A stretch of DNA of 64,000 nt from Dyella sp. 2HG41-7 (GCF_021390675.1 NZ_JAJEJV010000004.1:992001-1056000), one strand, 5' to 3'; positions 9,579-18,674 are shown, numbered from the stretch's first letter. The notes: generated by a model not told the origin, from the letters alone. Made by a program: numbers and translations.

Positions 9579-10748
9579 ATGGATATTCGTGAGACTTTGC
9601 TTGGCGAGTATGGACATCGGATATCACCAAGCCCTGGTCCCGTAGAGGCGTCATTTTGTTCGGTCGCCGAGCGATTCAAAAAGCTGAAATTGATTTCTCA
9701 GATGGACGAGGAGACTGTCACGGCGGCGTTCCTTGGGGGCGTGACGGCTTCGTTTCCACTGTGCTCTCTGATTTTCGGTTCTGGGCAAAGCAGTGAAGTG
9801 CAGTGCATGTGGGGGCACTTTCATAAGTCCACGGGGCGGTCCTCCTCTTCGGACCCCGATACGGAGGCTTATCGCGGCGCCGACTTTGCCTTGGTCATCG
9901 GCATTGACGAGCTCCATGTCAGGCTCGCCATCTTTCAGGCTAAGAAGGCGGACTTCCGCTTTTTGAAAGTGACCATCGATAATGTTTTAGAAGAGGACAG
10001 TCGGGGTGAGGCGAACCGTGGAGAAAGAAAGTTCGATGTCATGGCGCAGGAGAAACGACCCGTTCTAAATGTTCATCGTCGACCACCACGGCGCGGTAAA
10101 CCTGTTGAAGAGTGGCGAGAGTCGCAATTGGTTCGCTTGGTTAGAACAGGTCATGAAATTCTTTTTGCAAACGAAGATGTGCCTGCCCAAAGCATCACTG
10201 ATGAAGGAAATGATTGGGAAAAAAGCGCCCGAGACTGTGCTCAGGGAAAACTTTTTTTCAAGGAACATACCTTAAAAGACCTGCTCAGCAGTTTGGATTG
10301 GATTCACTACCTCGGCTATGTTGGCGAGGATGCTGTTTGTGTTCCGTTGTCGGCCTTTGACCAAGCGGTATTGAGGAGAGAGTTGGAGAACGAATCTTTT
10401 ACCGTCAATGATGTTTTTCTGGATGGACTAGACAGAGAGCCATTTGTTGATGTTCTTCTCAATGGGGTCAGCGGCCCCAAATACGAAGAGACGCTAGAGC
10501 CTTCCACATGGGACCCAAGCTCTAAGGTCGAAGGGTGGACAACAGTTCGCGTTGAAGTCGTAGAGGCGATACTTCCTCACCTTCAAAAAATGATGGATGT
10601 TTATGTGGGGGACGACACGGGAACCGTTGGACCTCGATTGCAGAACAGAGTCGATGCAGCGATGGTCGAAACCGTCCCGACGTCGCCATCAAATGCGAAA
10701 CTGGAAAACAACTTGAGCGAGACGAGACGGCGTCCTATGCCATCGTGA
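9579..10748 (+). CDS. Hypothetical protein with PD-(D/E)XK-like core
   Basis: A 389-residue cytoplasmic protein of unknown family. Residues 45-125 fit the pattern of a restriction-endonuclease-like fold: glutamates E45 and E46 in a helix (MDEETVTAAFLGG), then GADFALVI with D102, then AIFQAKK with Q120 and K122. This arrangement is seen in some defence nucleases, but I infer the fold only from the pattern. The rest, about residues 130-389, has no recognised domain. Base composition is lower in GC than the housekeeping genes of this window, consistent with transfer. It has no coupled partner on the same strand. Confidence 0.6.
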   Translation: MDIRETLLGEYGHRISPSPGPVEASFCSVAERFKKLKLISQMDEETVTAAFLGGVTASFPLCSLIFGSGQSSEVQCMWGHFHKSTGRSSSSDPDTEAYRGADFALVIGIDELHVRLAIFQAKKADFRFLKVTIDNVLEEDSRGEANRGERKFDVMAQEKRPVLNVHRRPPRRGKPVEEWRESQLVRLVRTGHEILFANEDVPAQSITDEGNDWEKSARDCAQGKLFFKEHTLKDLLSSLDWIHYLGYVGEDAVCVPLSAFDQAVLRRELENESFTVNDVFLDGLDREPFVDVLLNGVSGPKYEETLEPSTWDPSSKVEGWTTVRVEVVEAILPHLQKMMDVYVGDDTGTVGPRLQNRVDAAMVETVPTSPSNAKLENNLSETRRRPMPS

Positions 10749-10817
10749 CGGCGTCAACACCAGATATACGCGGTGTGCGTGCAATCACCAGCGTTCTCGG
10801 GCTACGTAATAGGAGAG

Positions 10818-11216
10818 TTATTTGAACCCAGGAATGACGGGCGAACCATGGCAGGTGCATCCGAGTTCAGCACTTGGACGAATGTAATAGCCTCTCACAA
10901 GTAATCCCTTTTGCACGCTGTAGACCTTCCCCTCCAACTGCTTGTGGTGAGGATTGAGGCCAGGAGCAAGGCCACATGTGCCAATGGCCCAGCGTGCTTC
11001 TTCAACGCCAAGCCCTGCGAGGCGATGAATGTTTTCCACTTCAATGGCAACAAAGCTTAGATAGTTTGCCAAGCCTGCGGACTTCACGATGCCGTGTTCG
11101 GCCCTAAGATGCGTTGCAAGCGCGTAGCCATCACGAGGGGTCTCCAGCAAAGCCTTGGCGATGGGATGCCGGGCCTCAGGCGTGATGAGTGCCTTGTAGA
11201 GCTCTGCAACCGACAC
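10818..11216 (-). CDS. Hypothetical protein, 132 aa
   Basis: An open frame starting at GTG 11216, 7 bases after the stop codon of the decayed small gene at 11224-11499, so the two may once have formed an operon. The protein begins with SVAELYKAL and has a helical N-terminal half. It ends with a cysteine-containing tail (GCTCHGSP). In-frame codons extend further upstream to a stop, without an ATG, so this may be the 3' part of a longer gene. No family was recognised. Confidence 0.5.
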   Translation of the reverse strand: MSVAELYKALITPEARHPIAKALLETPRDGYALATHLRAEHGIVKSAGLANYLSFVAIEVENIHRLAGLGVEEARWAIGTCGLAPGLNPHHKQLEGKVYSVQKGLLVRGYYIRPSAELGCTCHGSPVIPGFK

Positions 11217-11223
11217 CGCCTGT

Positions 11224-11499
11224 TCATTCGTGAGGTTCGGGAACTGGTCTTAAAAATCGGGAGCCGTGTAAGGCAGGAATCCACGCAATGGCGACGCCGG
11301 CTCGGAGGAAATAGAACTGCTGAGATGGCTCTGATGTGATCGATTGCCCGACGGAACCGAAGCTTGTAGACGGGACCTTTTCTTGCAGTGGTTGAATACG
11401 GCGATTCGCATCAATAAAGAGCCGCCCGTCGTCTCCAAAGGCCGGAATCCATTTCCAATCAGGATGTATACCGGCCTTTTCCTATTGCTGTCCGGGGAT
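11224..11499 (-). pseudogene. Small gene, copy 2 of an inverted duplication
   Basis: The reverse strand reads AGIHPDWKWIPAFGDDGRLF, then IDANR, and continues to AWIPALHGSRFLRPVPEPHE before a stop at 11224-11226. It matches the small ORF at 6164. The position equivalent to that ATG reads ATC here, and the equivalent of codon 6 (TGG) is a TAG at 11482-11484, so this copy has lost its start. It keeps a plausible 3' end that copy 1 lacks. The two together outline one gene of about 90 codons. Confidence 0.55.
11330..11495 (-). repeat. Inverted duplication, right copy
   Basis: The partner of the repeat at 6168-6332. Long identical blocks include the stretch coding for LFIDANR and a 16-base block ending in the ATCGATCACATCAGA region. 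The flanks do not match, so the homology seems confined to one small gene. Confidence 0.75.
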
Positions 11500-11717
11500 T
11501 TGGTTGATCGTGTAAGCGACTTGAATGGGTGCGAGACGAATGCCTCTTCAGGACTTGATGCTGAACTGGAGGACCATCTCATCGACTTCGCAAAGTGTCC
11601 TTGGTGTCTGCTTGGGTCGAAAACAGACAAAAGCTATTCGTATTTTGTGTCGTCACGATAACCGTCGCTGTTACGGTTTCGGTGTCGTGATTTCCGGAGC
11701 AGTCTAAAGAGACCCTT

Positions 11718-13403
11718 TCAACGCAACTGATAGCTGAAGGTGAAGTTCACACGCGGTGAGCGATGGGCCGAGCCCAACGGTTTGTCCCCGATGGGCTGTG
11801 CCACGGTGAGGTCAAATGCGTAGTAATGCTTGTCTGTCCATCGCACGCCAAGCCCTGCCGTGCCGAGCTTTGCCGGGGCCGGCTCGCCAACGTTGAGATA
11901 TACGCGCGCAAACTGCGTAACGACGTAAGGCGTCACTTGCCTGACCCAACGGTTCGACAGCTCATAGCGTTGGTTTATTTCCAGTGATGCCCCCCAGCCG
12001 CGGTCGCCCACGGTTTCTCCCGGATCGTAGGCCAGGCCATAACGCGGACCACCGAAACTGATCTGTTCGGTAGTGGGCAACGTGTTGTGGCTGTATTGGC
12101 CGGTCACGCTAAACACCGTGCCGAAGCGATGCGGCCAAACATTGCTTTGCAAGAAGGTAGCGTCATAACGCGTGAAGGTCGGATCCACCGGCGAGACAAA
12201 CACCAAGTTGCCGAAGCGCGTCATCACGTTGGCGTTCGCGCCGAGTCCATCGATGCCGCGTGCGATCTCTATGTTGATCTTTTGCAGGCTGGTGCCACCC
12301 GTCTTCAAGTAATCCAGCTTCCCATTGAAGACGCGCAGCCCATCATGTTGGGTTAGTCGTGCGCCGGTGATGGTGTTGGTATACGTCTCGTCGAGCGTGG
12401 TGACGTACGCGCCACCGGTGGCGGTGACATTGGTGTGATTGTCCAACAGCAAGGGATAGCTCGCGGCGAGCGCGAATTGATCCTGATGCATGGTTTGCCG
12501 AAGGTAGTAAGGCAGTTGATTGTCGGTATTGGGGCTACCTTGGTAATGCGAACCGTTGAAGTGCAGCTGCGCACCATCCGAACCGAATGACTGCAAATAA
12601 GTCAGCGCATACAGATGTTGATGCCCAGGACCAGGAGGCAGCAACGTGGAAAGACCGATCTGCTCGGCCAGAGGCAGCATGCCGTTCTCGGTAAGGGTGG
12701 TGAGCCCCTGCACGCCAGGATGATCAAAATCGATGCCCGTCGTGGCGTTGAAGCGCGTGCGCTTGACCGTGAGCACCAGGTGCGTGGCGCCGTCGGTGGT
12801 GGTCGGTGCCGGGACGTTGGCATCAATGTGCAAACCGGGCAACATGCCCAGCACTTGCAGGTAGCGCTCGAACGTCGCCTGGCGCAGCGGACGATCCCTG
12901 ATGATGTGCGCCGCGATGACACGAATTTTCGATGTCATATTGCCGGCGTCGCCGCGAATGTCGACATCGGCCACATAGCCTTCCACCACGGTGATGTGCA
13001 CGGTGCCCTTGGCGAAATCCTGAGGGGGCACGTAGCCGAACGACAGTGCATAACCGTGCGTTTGGTAAATGGTGCTGATCTTCGCCGCGGCATCGAGCAC
13101 GTCGGAAACGTGTACCGTCTTGCCGGTCATCCGACTGAACAAGACCGCGACGTCCTTGAACGGTACGGCATGCACGCCGACCACATCGAAACGTGATGGC
13201 GTGATGGGTGTGACGAGCAGCGCAGCCAGGCGCGGATTGGCGGCTCGCGTTTGCACATGAGTGTTGATCTTGGGTGCCGTCGGCGTTTCCACCCGGGGCA
13301 GGTTTTGTAGCGGGTTGGCGCTTGCAGGTGGGCGCACCTGTGCTTCCACTTGCATCGACATCACCAGCGAAACGCCGATGGCCAGGCTGATCCATGCCTT
13401 CAT
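11718..13403 (-). CDS. TpsB/ShlB-FhaC-type outer-membrane secretion porin
   Basis: An outer-membrane transporter of two-partner secretion, which passes a TpsA partner through a 16-strand barrel. The 561 residues start with a signal peptide (MKAWISLAIG to VEAQ). A proline-rich linker leads to POTRA-like domains (about residues 75-220; VHITVVEGYVADVDIRG is the typical turn). The barrel follows, and the protein ends with the beta-signal-like FTFSYQLR. Length and order are as expected for the family. No gene with a haemagglutination-type TPS domain is adjacent. The upstream gene on the same strand is a collagen-like lipoprotein, which may be its partner or may be unrelated. Confidence 0.88.
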   Translation of the reverse strand: MKAWISLAIGVSLVMSMQVEAQVRPPASANPLQNLPRVETPTAPKINTHVQTRAANPRLAALLVTPITPSRFDVVGVHAVPFKDVAVLFSRMTGKTVHVSDVLDAAAKISTIYQTHGYALSFGYVPPQDFAKGTVHITVVEGYVADVDIRGDAGNMTSKIRVIAAHIIRDRPLRQATFERYLQVLGMLPGLHIDANVPAPTTTDGATHLVLTVKRTRFNATTGIDFDHPGVQGLTTLTENGMLPLAEQIGLSTLLPPGPGHQHLYALTYLQSFGSDGAQLHFNGSHYQGSPNTDNQLPYYLRQTMHQDQFALAASYPLLLDNHTNVTATGGAYVTTLDETYTNTITGARLTQHDGLRVFNGKLDYLKTGGTSLQKINIEIARGIDGLGANANVMTRFGNLVFVSPVDPTFTRYDATFLQSNVWPHRFGTVFSVTGQYSHNTLPTTEQISFGGPRYGLAYDPGETVGDRGWGASLEINQRYELSNRWVRQVTPYVVTQFARVYLNVGEPAPAKLGTAGLGVRWTDKHYYAFDLTVAQPIGDKPLGSAHRSPRVNFTFSYQLR

Positions 13404-13479
13404 GCAATGCCCCTGTGGTCTTGGTCTTGGTGGTTAGGCGGGGAACGATCGATCGTGCGAGTGCGTGCGCAGCGATACG

Positions 13480-13506
13480 GCGAAGGCGACCGAAAGTCGC
13501 CTTCGC
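13480..13506. terminator. Intergenic hairpin between lipoprotein and TpsB genes
   Basis: A perfect 11-bp stem, GCGAAGGCGAC and GTCGCCTTCGC, with loop CGAAA. Read leftward it has no T tract, so it may act as an attenuator or RNA-stabilising hairpin rather than a full terminator. Confidence 0.5.
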
Positions 13507-13528
13507 TCCATGTGCGCTTACACCGTGC

Positions 13529-15025
13529 TCAGAGACCGTGCTTGCCGAGCAAACCGGTGAGTCCCTGATCCTTACTGCTGCTGGATGATGTGCCGCCCGT
13601 CACGGCACCTAGCACACCGCCGGTGCCGCTGGTGCCCGTCAGACTCGCTACGCCATTGACCACATTGCTGGCCGTCTGGGTGACCGGTTGCAGCGAGCCA
13701 TTCACGCCGGTGGTACCCGCGCCGCCCACCGAGGCGACCGTGTTGCCCACGGTGGTGACGGTCGTGCCCACTGCGCCAGCGACTGGGCCCAGTCCCGAGG
13801 CAGCGCCAGAGTTGGTGGCGCTGGTCAGTGATTGGCCTGCACTTGCCAGCGTCTGGCCTACACCCGTGACCGCATTCGTAGCACCGGCTGCCGTCACGCC
13901 GACCGGATTACTAATGTTGCCGGATTGTCCCAAGCCGGCGGTGACGCCAGTGCCGAGTGTCGTGACCGCAGTCCCGGTGCCTTGCACGGTGTTGCCCACC
14001 AGTTGTGTGACCGATGATGCGCCGGGCACAGACGAACCGGTGCTGGCCACTTGCGCGCCCACTGACGAAACAACGCTACCTACGCCGCTGGTGGCGTTGC
14101 CGCCGGCTTGTGACACCGCGGCGACCAGATTGCCAGCACCGTTGCTGCTGCCTTGGCCCAGTGTTGCGACGGGTGTCAGTGTGTTACTGGCGGTCTGCGT
14201 CACCGCCTTCACCAGCCCCGTGCTGAGATTATGATCGAGCGGCGTACTGCCCGCCGATATGTCATTGCCGACCGTTGAGACGACGCCGCCGAGCGTAGAG
14301 GTGATCGGTTGGATCGGCGATCCCTGGAAGGAACCGACGCTGGCAACAGTCTGGCCGAGATCGTTGACGGCTTGGCCCGAATCGTTGACGCCACCACCCA
14401 GACTTTGCACAGTCGTGCCGACCGGGTCTTTGCTACTACCGATCTGGCCGAGTCCACTGCTTACGCCATCGCCCAATGCCGTCACAGCGTCACCGGTGTT
14501 GGTAACGACACCGCTCAACCCTTTGGTGACGCCGTTGTTGCCCAACGCCGATTGATTGGTAAGTTGGGAGCCAATGGTGCTGACTGCACCGCCAAGGCCG
14601 GCCACCGTTCCGCCCGCGCCGGTCGCCACGCTACCGAGCAGAGTGCTGGGTGGGGGCGTGCCAGAGCCGCTTCCACCACCGCCATTTCCTCCGTCACCGT
14701 TTCCGCCGGCCCCACCACCGCTTCCGCTACCGCCCGTGCCGGTGATCCCGCCTCCGCCTGAACCAGAACCGGCACCCGTTCCGGATCCACCGCTGCTACC
14801 AGTCCCACTGTTGCCGCTGCTTCCGGAGGCGCTTGAGCCCTCCGACCCAGAACCACCTGACCCAGTGCCGCTTGATCCGCTCCCGGAGGGAGCCACAGCG
14901 ACGCCTCCGGATGAATGATGGACGCCACCTGATCCGCTGCACGCCGCCACTGACAAGACGGACGCGGCAATTAGGCTCGCCAAAAGCGTTTGTTTGAGGA
15001 TGTTGCCCGAAGATGTGTTTCGCAT
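13529..15025 (-). CDS. Collagen-like Gly/Ser-rich lipoprotein
   Basis: A predicted surface lipoprotein of 498 residues. A signal sequence ends in the lipobox SVAAC, so the cysteine at about 29 would be lipidated. Residues 30-130 are an almost pure Gly-Ser-Thr-Asn low-complexity stretch with collagen-like spacing. From about 130 to 480, degenerate repeats of about 40-60 residues rich in Gly, Val, Thr and Asn recur (variants of GLGxxVxxxGxxV). Such proteins are found in Burkholderia and Xanthomonadales, often beside a TpsB porin, as here. GGAG precedes the start. It may be exported to the surface and act in adhesion or biofilm, which is an inference. Confidence 0.75.
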   Translation of the reverse strand: MRNTSSGNILKQTLLASLIAASVLSVAACSGSGGVHHSSGGVAVAPSGSGSSGTGSGGSGSEGSSASGSSGNSGTGSSGGSGTGAGSGSGGGGITGTGGSGSGGGAGGNGDGGNGGGGSGSGTPPPSTLLGSVATGAGGTVAGLGGAVSTIGSQLTNQSALGNNGVTKGLSGVVTNTGDAVTALGDGVSSGLGQIGSSKDPVGTTVQSLGGGVNDSGQAVNDLGQTVASVGSFQGSPIQPITSTLGGVVSTVGNDISAGSTPLDHNLSTGLVKAVTQTASNTLTPVATLGQGSSNGAGNLVAAVSQAGGNATSGVGSVVSSVGAQVASTGSSVPGASSVTQLVGNTVQGTGTAVTTLGTGVTAGLGQSGNISNPVGVTAAGATNAVTGVGQTLASAGQSLTSATNSGAASGLGPVAGAVGTTVTTVGNTVASVGGAGTTGVNGSLQPVTQTASNVVNGVASLTGTSGTGGVLGAVTGGTSSSSSKDQGLTGLLGKHGL

Positions 15026-15444
15026 GACTCGTCACTCCATGTGTGCGCGCGTCCTCCTTGGCCTTGCACCAAGTGGACACGCTCGATGAATGCAAACCGC
15101 TATCCCCCGACCGGCTCATGCATGCCGGTGTCGCGTGCAACCTTGAACCCCCGTGCACAGATCTAACGTGCCTGAATGCCTACATGAGTGGAATCGGGCA
15201 ACTTTGATCCTGCATACACATCTGTAAAGGTGTTGTGACGAAAGTGAGAAATGCCGTTAAGGATTGTGAGCGAGTTTAGCCTTCTGAAACATGGCCGTTT
15301 CTCTCTCTCCACCGCATGGGGTGTCCTATGCTTTTGCGTCATCAAGGAACAACCGCTGCCGCATGTGCTACCGGGAACGACTACGTCACCGTAGCTTGAT
15401 GCCATGACAAACTTGTATGCGGCATAACATCGACGAGAGAAGGC
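15026..15444. other. Divergent intergenic region
   Basis: This region separates the leftward lipoprotein gene from the rightward histidine kinase and must hold both promoters. A 114-codon frame at 15163-15507 on the minus strand overlaps the kinase start and has no ribosome site, so I do not call it. No clear operator was seen. Confidence 0.4.
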
Positions 15445-17694
15445 ATGGCTGAGAACGAGAGACATCCATATTCTTCGAGGATCCCGCTGTCCAAGGCTCA
15501 ATTCCATGAGTTACAAATCGATTCGAACGGGGACCACGCCATATCGTCACTCGTCGAACGCTACGCGCAGATACTCCAAAATGCTACTGAAACGGCCATC
15601 ATCACCATGGACAGCCACGGTATCGTTACGGGTTGGAGTGACGGCGCTCAGCACGTGCTGGGATGGTCAGAAGTCGAGATGGTGGGTGAGCCGCTGAACC
15701 GAATATTTCCATTGGAAAGCGGCAGTGAAAATCACCTAACGAATGAAATTGCAGACGCGCTTCAGACGGGCAGGGGTGGGTCGGAAGGATGGCGTATTCA
15801 CAAAAGCGGTCGACGACTGTGGGCGATTGGTGAAACAAAGCCGCTGGTCAATGATCGCCAAGAGGTAATTGGATTATTAAAGATACTGCGGGATCGTACA
15901 GCGGAACATGAAATTCAGTTAAGGCTACGAGAGCAAACGAAGGCACTAGAAATCCTCAATCACACTGGCTCGACTCTCGCGAGGGAAAACAACCTCGATG
16001 CAATCGTACAGGCTGTTACAGATGCTGGAGTTGCCTTAAGTGGCGCGGAGTTCGGCGCCTTTTTCTACAACGTCATTGATGATGCGGGCGAGCGTTACAT
16101 GCTCTACGCCCTCTCAGGTGCTTCGCGAGAGGCCTTCGCTAAGTTTCCCATGCCGCGCAACTCTCCGCTGTTCGCGATTACGTTCAATGGCGAAGGTATC
16201 GTTCGCTCCGATGACATCATGTTAGACCCGCGCTACGGGAAAAATGCCCCATATCACGGCATGCCCGAAGGGCATCTCCCCGTGCGAAGCTATCTTGCGG
16301 TCCCCGTAGTTTCACGCTCGGGCGAAGTGCTTGGAGGCCTATTCTTCGGTCATTCGAAGGAGGCCATGTTTACTGACCGGTCAGAACAAAATCTAGATGG
16401 GCTTGCTGGTGAAGCGGCTATCGCCATCGACAACGTGCGCTTGTTCCATGCATTTCAGATCGAGATTGAAGAGCGTCGACGTGCCGAAGGCATGTTGCGC
16501 GAACTCAATGCAAATTTGGAAAGAGAGGTGCAAGAGCGTACCGAGTCCCTTCGTCAAGCACAGAAAATGGAGGCCGTGGGACAGCTGACGGGAGGCATTG
16601 CCCACGATTTCAATAATCTTCTGCAGATCATTGTTGGAAATCTCGAGCTCCTCACCCGTGATCTACCGGAGGAGCCGGCACGTTTGCGGCGTGCCGTCGC
16701 GTATGCGATGGCGGGTGCAGATCGAGCGACGACATTGACCAAACGTTTGCTGGCATTTGCGCGTCGCCAACCACTAAACCCTAAGCCCATTGATGTGAAT
16801 ACTCTCGTCAAAGGTGTCTCGGAAATGATCCATCGCATATTGGGTGAAACCATTGATGTCGAAACCGTACTGGGTGCCGGACTTTGGAAAGCAGAGGCCG
16901 ATACTAACGAGCTAGAAACCGCGTTGCTCAACTTAGCGGTGAATGCGCGTGACGCGATGCCTTCCGGTGGCAGACTTACGATTGAAACGTTCAACGCACA
17001 CCTCGATGAAGGTTATGCCAGTCAGCATGCGGAAGTGGTTGCAGGCCAGTACATCGTTATAAGCATGACCGATACAGGTTTGGGGATGGGTCCGGACACC
17101 CTTTCCCGCGTCTTTGAGCCATTCTTCACGACGAAGGCTGAAGGAAAAGGGACGGGTCTTGGACTCAGCCAAGTCTACGGATTCGTCAAACAATCCAACG
17201 GGCACGTAAAGATTTACTCCGAGCTCGGGCAAGGAACGACCGTTAAAATCTATTTGCCTCGTCTTGAGGTTGACCTCGCCAGCGACGCAACACAGAGCTG
17301 CAATGTTGTACCGGAAGCCATCGTGGGCGAGACAATTCTCGTCATTGAAGACGATCCTGCTGTCCGCGCCTACTCCGTTACGGCGTTGTGCGGTCTGGGT
17401 TATCGCGTGTTTGAGGCTGCCGATGGCCCTTCAGCTATCGCGATACTTTCGAATCAAAAAGTCGATCTCATTTTTACGGATGTGGTACTCCCCGGAGGCA
17501 TGACGGGTGCGGATATCGCGAGAGAGGCGGCAACCATCCAGGCGGGTGTAAAGGTCCTCTTCACCACTGGGTATTCAAGAAACGCGATTGTTCATCAAGG
17601 AAGATTGGATCGAGGGGTGAAACTCTTAACCAAACCATTTCGATACGATGACTTAGCTGCAAAAGTAAGGGATGCCCTCGACGAGAACAGATAG
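15445..17694 (+). CDS. Hybrid sensor histidine kinase (PAS-GAF-HisKA-HATPase-REC)
   Basis: A 749-residue two-component sensor, probably cytoplasmic since no membrane segment is visible. A PAS domain spans about 45-150 (ITMDSHGIVTGW). A GAF domain spans about 185-335, and a coiled-coil helix follows. The HisKA box GGIAHDFNNLL holds the likely phosphoacceptor H387. The ATPase domain shows NLAVNARDAM, DTGLGMG and GKGTGLGLSQVYGFV. A receiver domain from about 630 has acidic residues EDD, phosphoacceptor D679 in TDVVLPGG, and the lysine of LLTKPF. The HDFNN type is common in kinases with bacteriophytochrome-like or light/redox PAS inputs. No response regulator is adjacent, so output targets are unknown. 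Confidence 0.92.
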   Translation: MAENERHPYSSRIPLSKAQFHELQIDSNGDHAISSLVERYAQILQNATETAIITMDSHGIVTGWSDGAQHVLGWSEVEMVGEPLNRIFPLESGSENHLTNEIADALQTGRGGSEGWRIHKSGRRLWAIGETKPLVNDRQEVIGLLKILRDRTAEHEIQLRLREQTKALEILNHTGSTLARENNLDAIVQAVTDAGVALSGAEFGAFFYNVIDDAGERYMLYALSGASREAFAKFPMPRNSPLFAITFNGEGIVRSDDIMLDPRYGKNAPYHGMPEGHLPVRSYLAVPVVSRSGEVLGGLFFGHSKEAMFTDRSEQNLDGLAGEAAIAIDNVRLFHAFQIEIEERRRAEGMLRELNANLEREVQERTESLRQAQKMEAVGQLTGGIAHDFNNLLQIIVGNLELLTRDLPEEPARLRRAVAYAMAGADRATTLTKRLLAFARRQPLNPKPIDVNTLVKGVSEMIHRILGETIDVETVLGAGLWKAEADTNELETALLNLAVNARDAMPSGGRLTIETFNAHLDEGYASQHAEVVAGQYIVISMTDTGLGMGPDTLSRVFEPFFTTKAEGKGTGLGLSQVYGFVKQSNGHVKIYSELGQGTTVKIYLPRLEVDLASDATQSCNVVPEAIVGETILVIEDDPAVRAYSVTALCGLGYRVFEAADGPSAIAILSNQKVDLIFTDVVLPGGMTGADIAREAATIQAGVKVLFTTGYSRNAIVHQGRLDRGVKLLTKPFRYDDLAAKVRDALDENR

Positions 17695-17870
17695 ACCGCA
17701 TTGGGAGTTCGTAGGGCAACAGCGGAGTTTCCAGCAGCTGCTCAGCCAGCAGCGCTTGCTGGCGCCTAGGCTGTCACCAACGTGGCGCCTACTGCTATCG
17801 AAATAGGTGTTCCGTCATCCGGGACGTTCTGCGAAAAAAAACCGTCGGCGCACCGACCCGGTGTGAGTGA

Positions 17871-17985
17871 GTACGCCAGATGATCGACAAGGGGCTGAGC
17901 GAGCGGCGATCATGGGCATGAGCGCGAGCGCGTATCACCAGCCGACAGCTTGTGCGTGCCGCCATCTAGCCGAGAACCCGCGATG
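17871..17985 (+). pseudogene. Remnant of an IS3-type transposase OrfB
   Basis: One frame reads VRQMIDKGLSERR, and the next frame continues GMSASAYHQP. Together they resemble the start of IS3-family OrfB proteins (GLSERRACRL then GMSRSAYRYQP). A small deletion has broken the frame, and nothing further of the transposase is visible. It lies in the 500-base gap between the kinase and the heat-shock genes. Confidence 0.45.
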
Positions 17986-18084
17986 AAACTAAGCTCAAAA
18001 TTTCACTTTGTACGGGTTCCTAAAACGACAAGTGACGCCGCGTTTTCAGCAAGTTGAATAAAGGTTGAATGCCAAAAATCCGGG

Positions 18085-18110
18085 CTTGAAATTGCGATTC
18101 GGATGCATAA
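18085..18110 (+). promoter_or_regulatory. Candidate sigma32 heat-shock promoter for the first Hsp20 gene
   Basis: CTTGAA at 18085-18090 is an exact sigma32 -35 hexamer. About 12 bases later ATGCATAA can serve as a weak -10 (consensus CCCCATNT). The 5' leader would be about 90 bases and would contain the proposed ROSE thermometer. Confidence 0.4.
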
Positions 18111-18114
18111 AATC

Positions 18115-18206
18115 TTCCCCGCTGGGCGCTACGGGTCCAGCTTGCCGCGACCGCCCGCGGCGCGGCGAATAGTCCTTTTCCATGTTGCTCTTAGGAGAAT
18201 GTGGCC
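18115..18206 (+). ncRNA. Candidate ROSE-type RNA thermometer
   Basis: The leader ends in TTGCTC TTAG GAG, in which the Shine-Dalgarno AGGAG at 18193-18197 can pair with the conserved U(U/C)GCU element in a short hairpin. This is the hallmark of ROSE elements upstream of ibpA-type genes. GC-rich segments upstream (about 18118-18175) can form further hairpins. The call rests on the motif, its position and the gene it precedes; it was not folded computationally. Confidence 0.55.
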
Positions 18207-18674
18207 ATGCGCACTGTTCTTGATTTTTCACCGCTGCACCGTTCAAGCATAGGTTTTGAACGTATTTTCGGTTTGCTCGAAGCGGCCCAGACACAGCCGT
18301 CTGACAATTGGCCGCCCTTCGACACCATGAAGCTTTCCGACGATCGCTATCGCATCAGCATGGCGGTGGCCGGCTTTAAGCGTGACGAGATCGAAATCTC
18401 CATGCAGGAAAACCTGCTCGTCATTCGCGGTGAACGCAAAAACGACGTCGAAGGCGAATACCTGCACCGCGGCATTGCCTACCGTCCGTTCATCCGTCGT
18501 TTTGAACTGGCCGAACACGTCCACGTCACGGATGCTCATCTCGCCGACGGTTTGCTGAGCATCAGCCTCAAGCGTGAACTGCCCGAGTCGATGAAGCCAC
18601 GCCGGATCGAGATCAACACCGGCGACGCGGTAGTGGCGAAAGTTCGGCAGATCGAGCAGCAGGTCGCTGCTTAA
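18207..18674 (+). CDS. ibpA: Small heat-shock protein, IbpA-like (Hsp20)
   Basis: An alpha-crystallin-domain chaperone that holds unfolding proteins until DnaK/ClpB act. From the ATG at 18207 it has 155 residues. MRTVLDFSPLHRSSIGFERI matches the IbpA N-terminus. The domain has SVYRISMAVAGF-like and LLVIRGERK segments, and the C-terminal tail has the PRRIEI (I-x-I-type) motif. A GTG at 18201 is in frame but sits only 3 bases from the AGGAG site, so the ATG is preferred. It is the first of three Hsp20 genes and is likely controlled by sigma32 and the leader thermometer. Confidence 0.9.
   Translation: MRTVLDFSPLHRSSIGFERIFGLLEAAQTQPSDNWPPFDTMKLSDDRYRISMAVAGFKRDEIEISMQENLLVIRGERKNDVEGEYLHRGIAYRPFIRRFELAEHVHVTDAHLADGLLSISLKRELPESMKPRRIEINTGDAVVAKVRQIEQQVAA

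Noticed and set aside
11344-11661. A 105-codon plus-strand frame
   Set aside because: It overlaps the decayed repeat gene on the other strand and has no ribosome site or motif.
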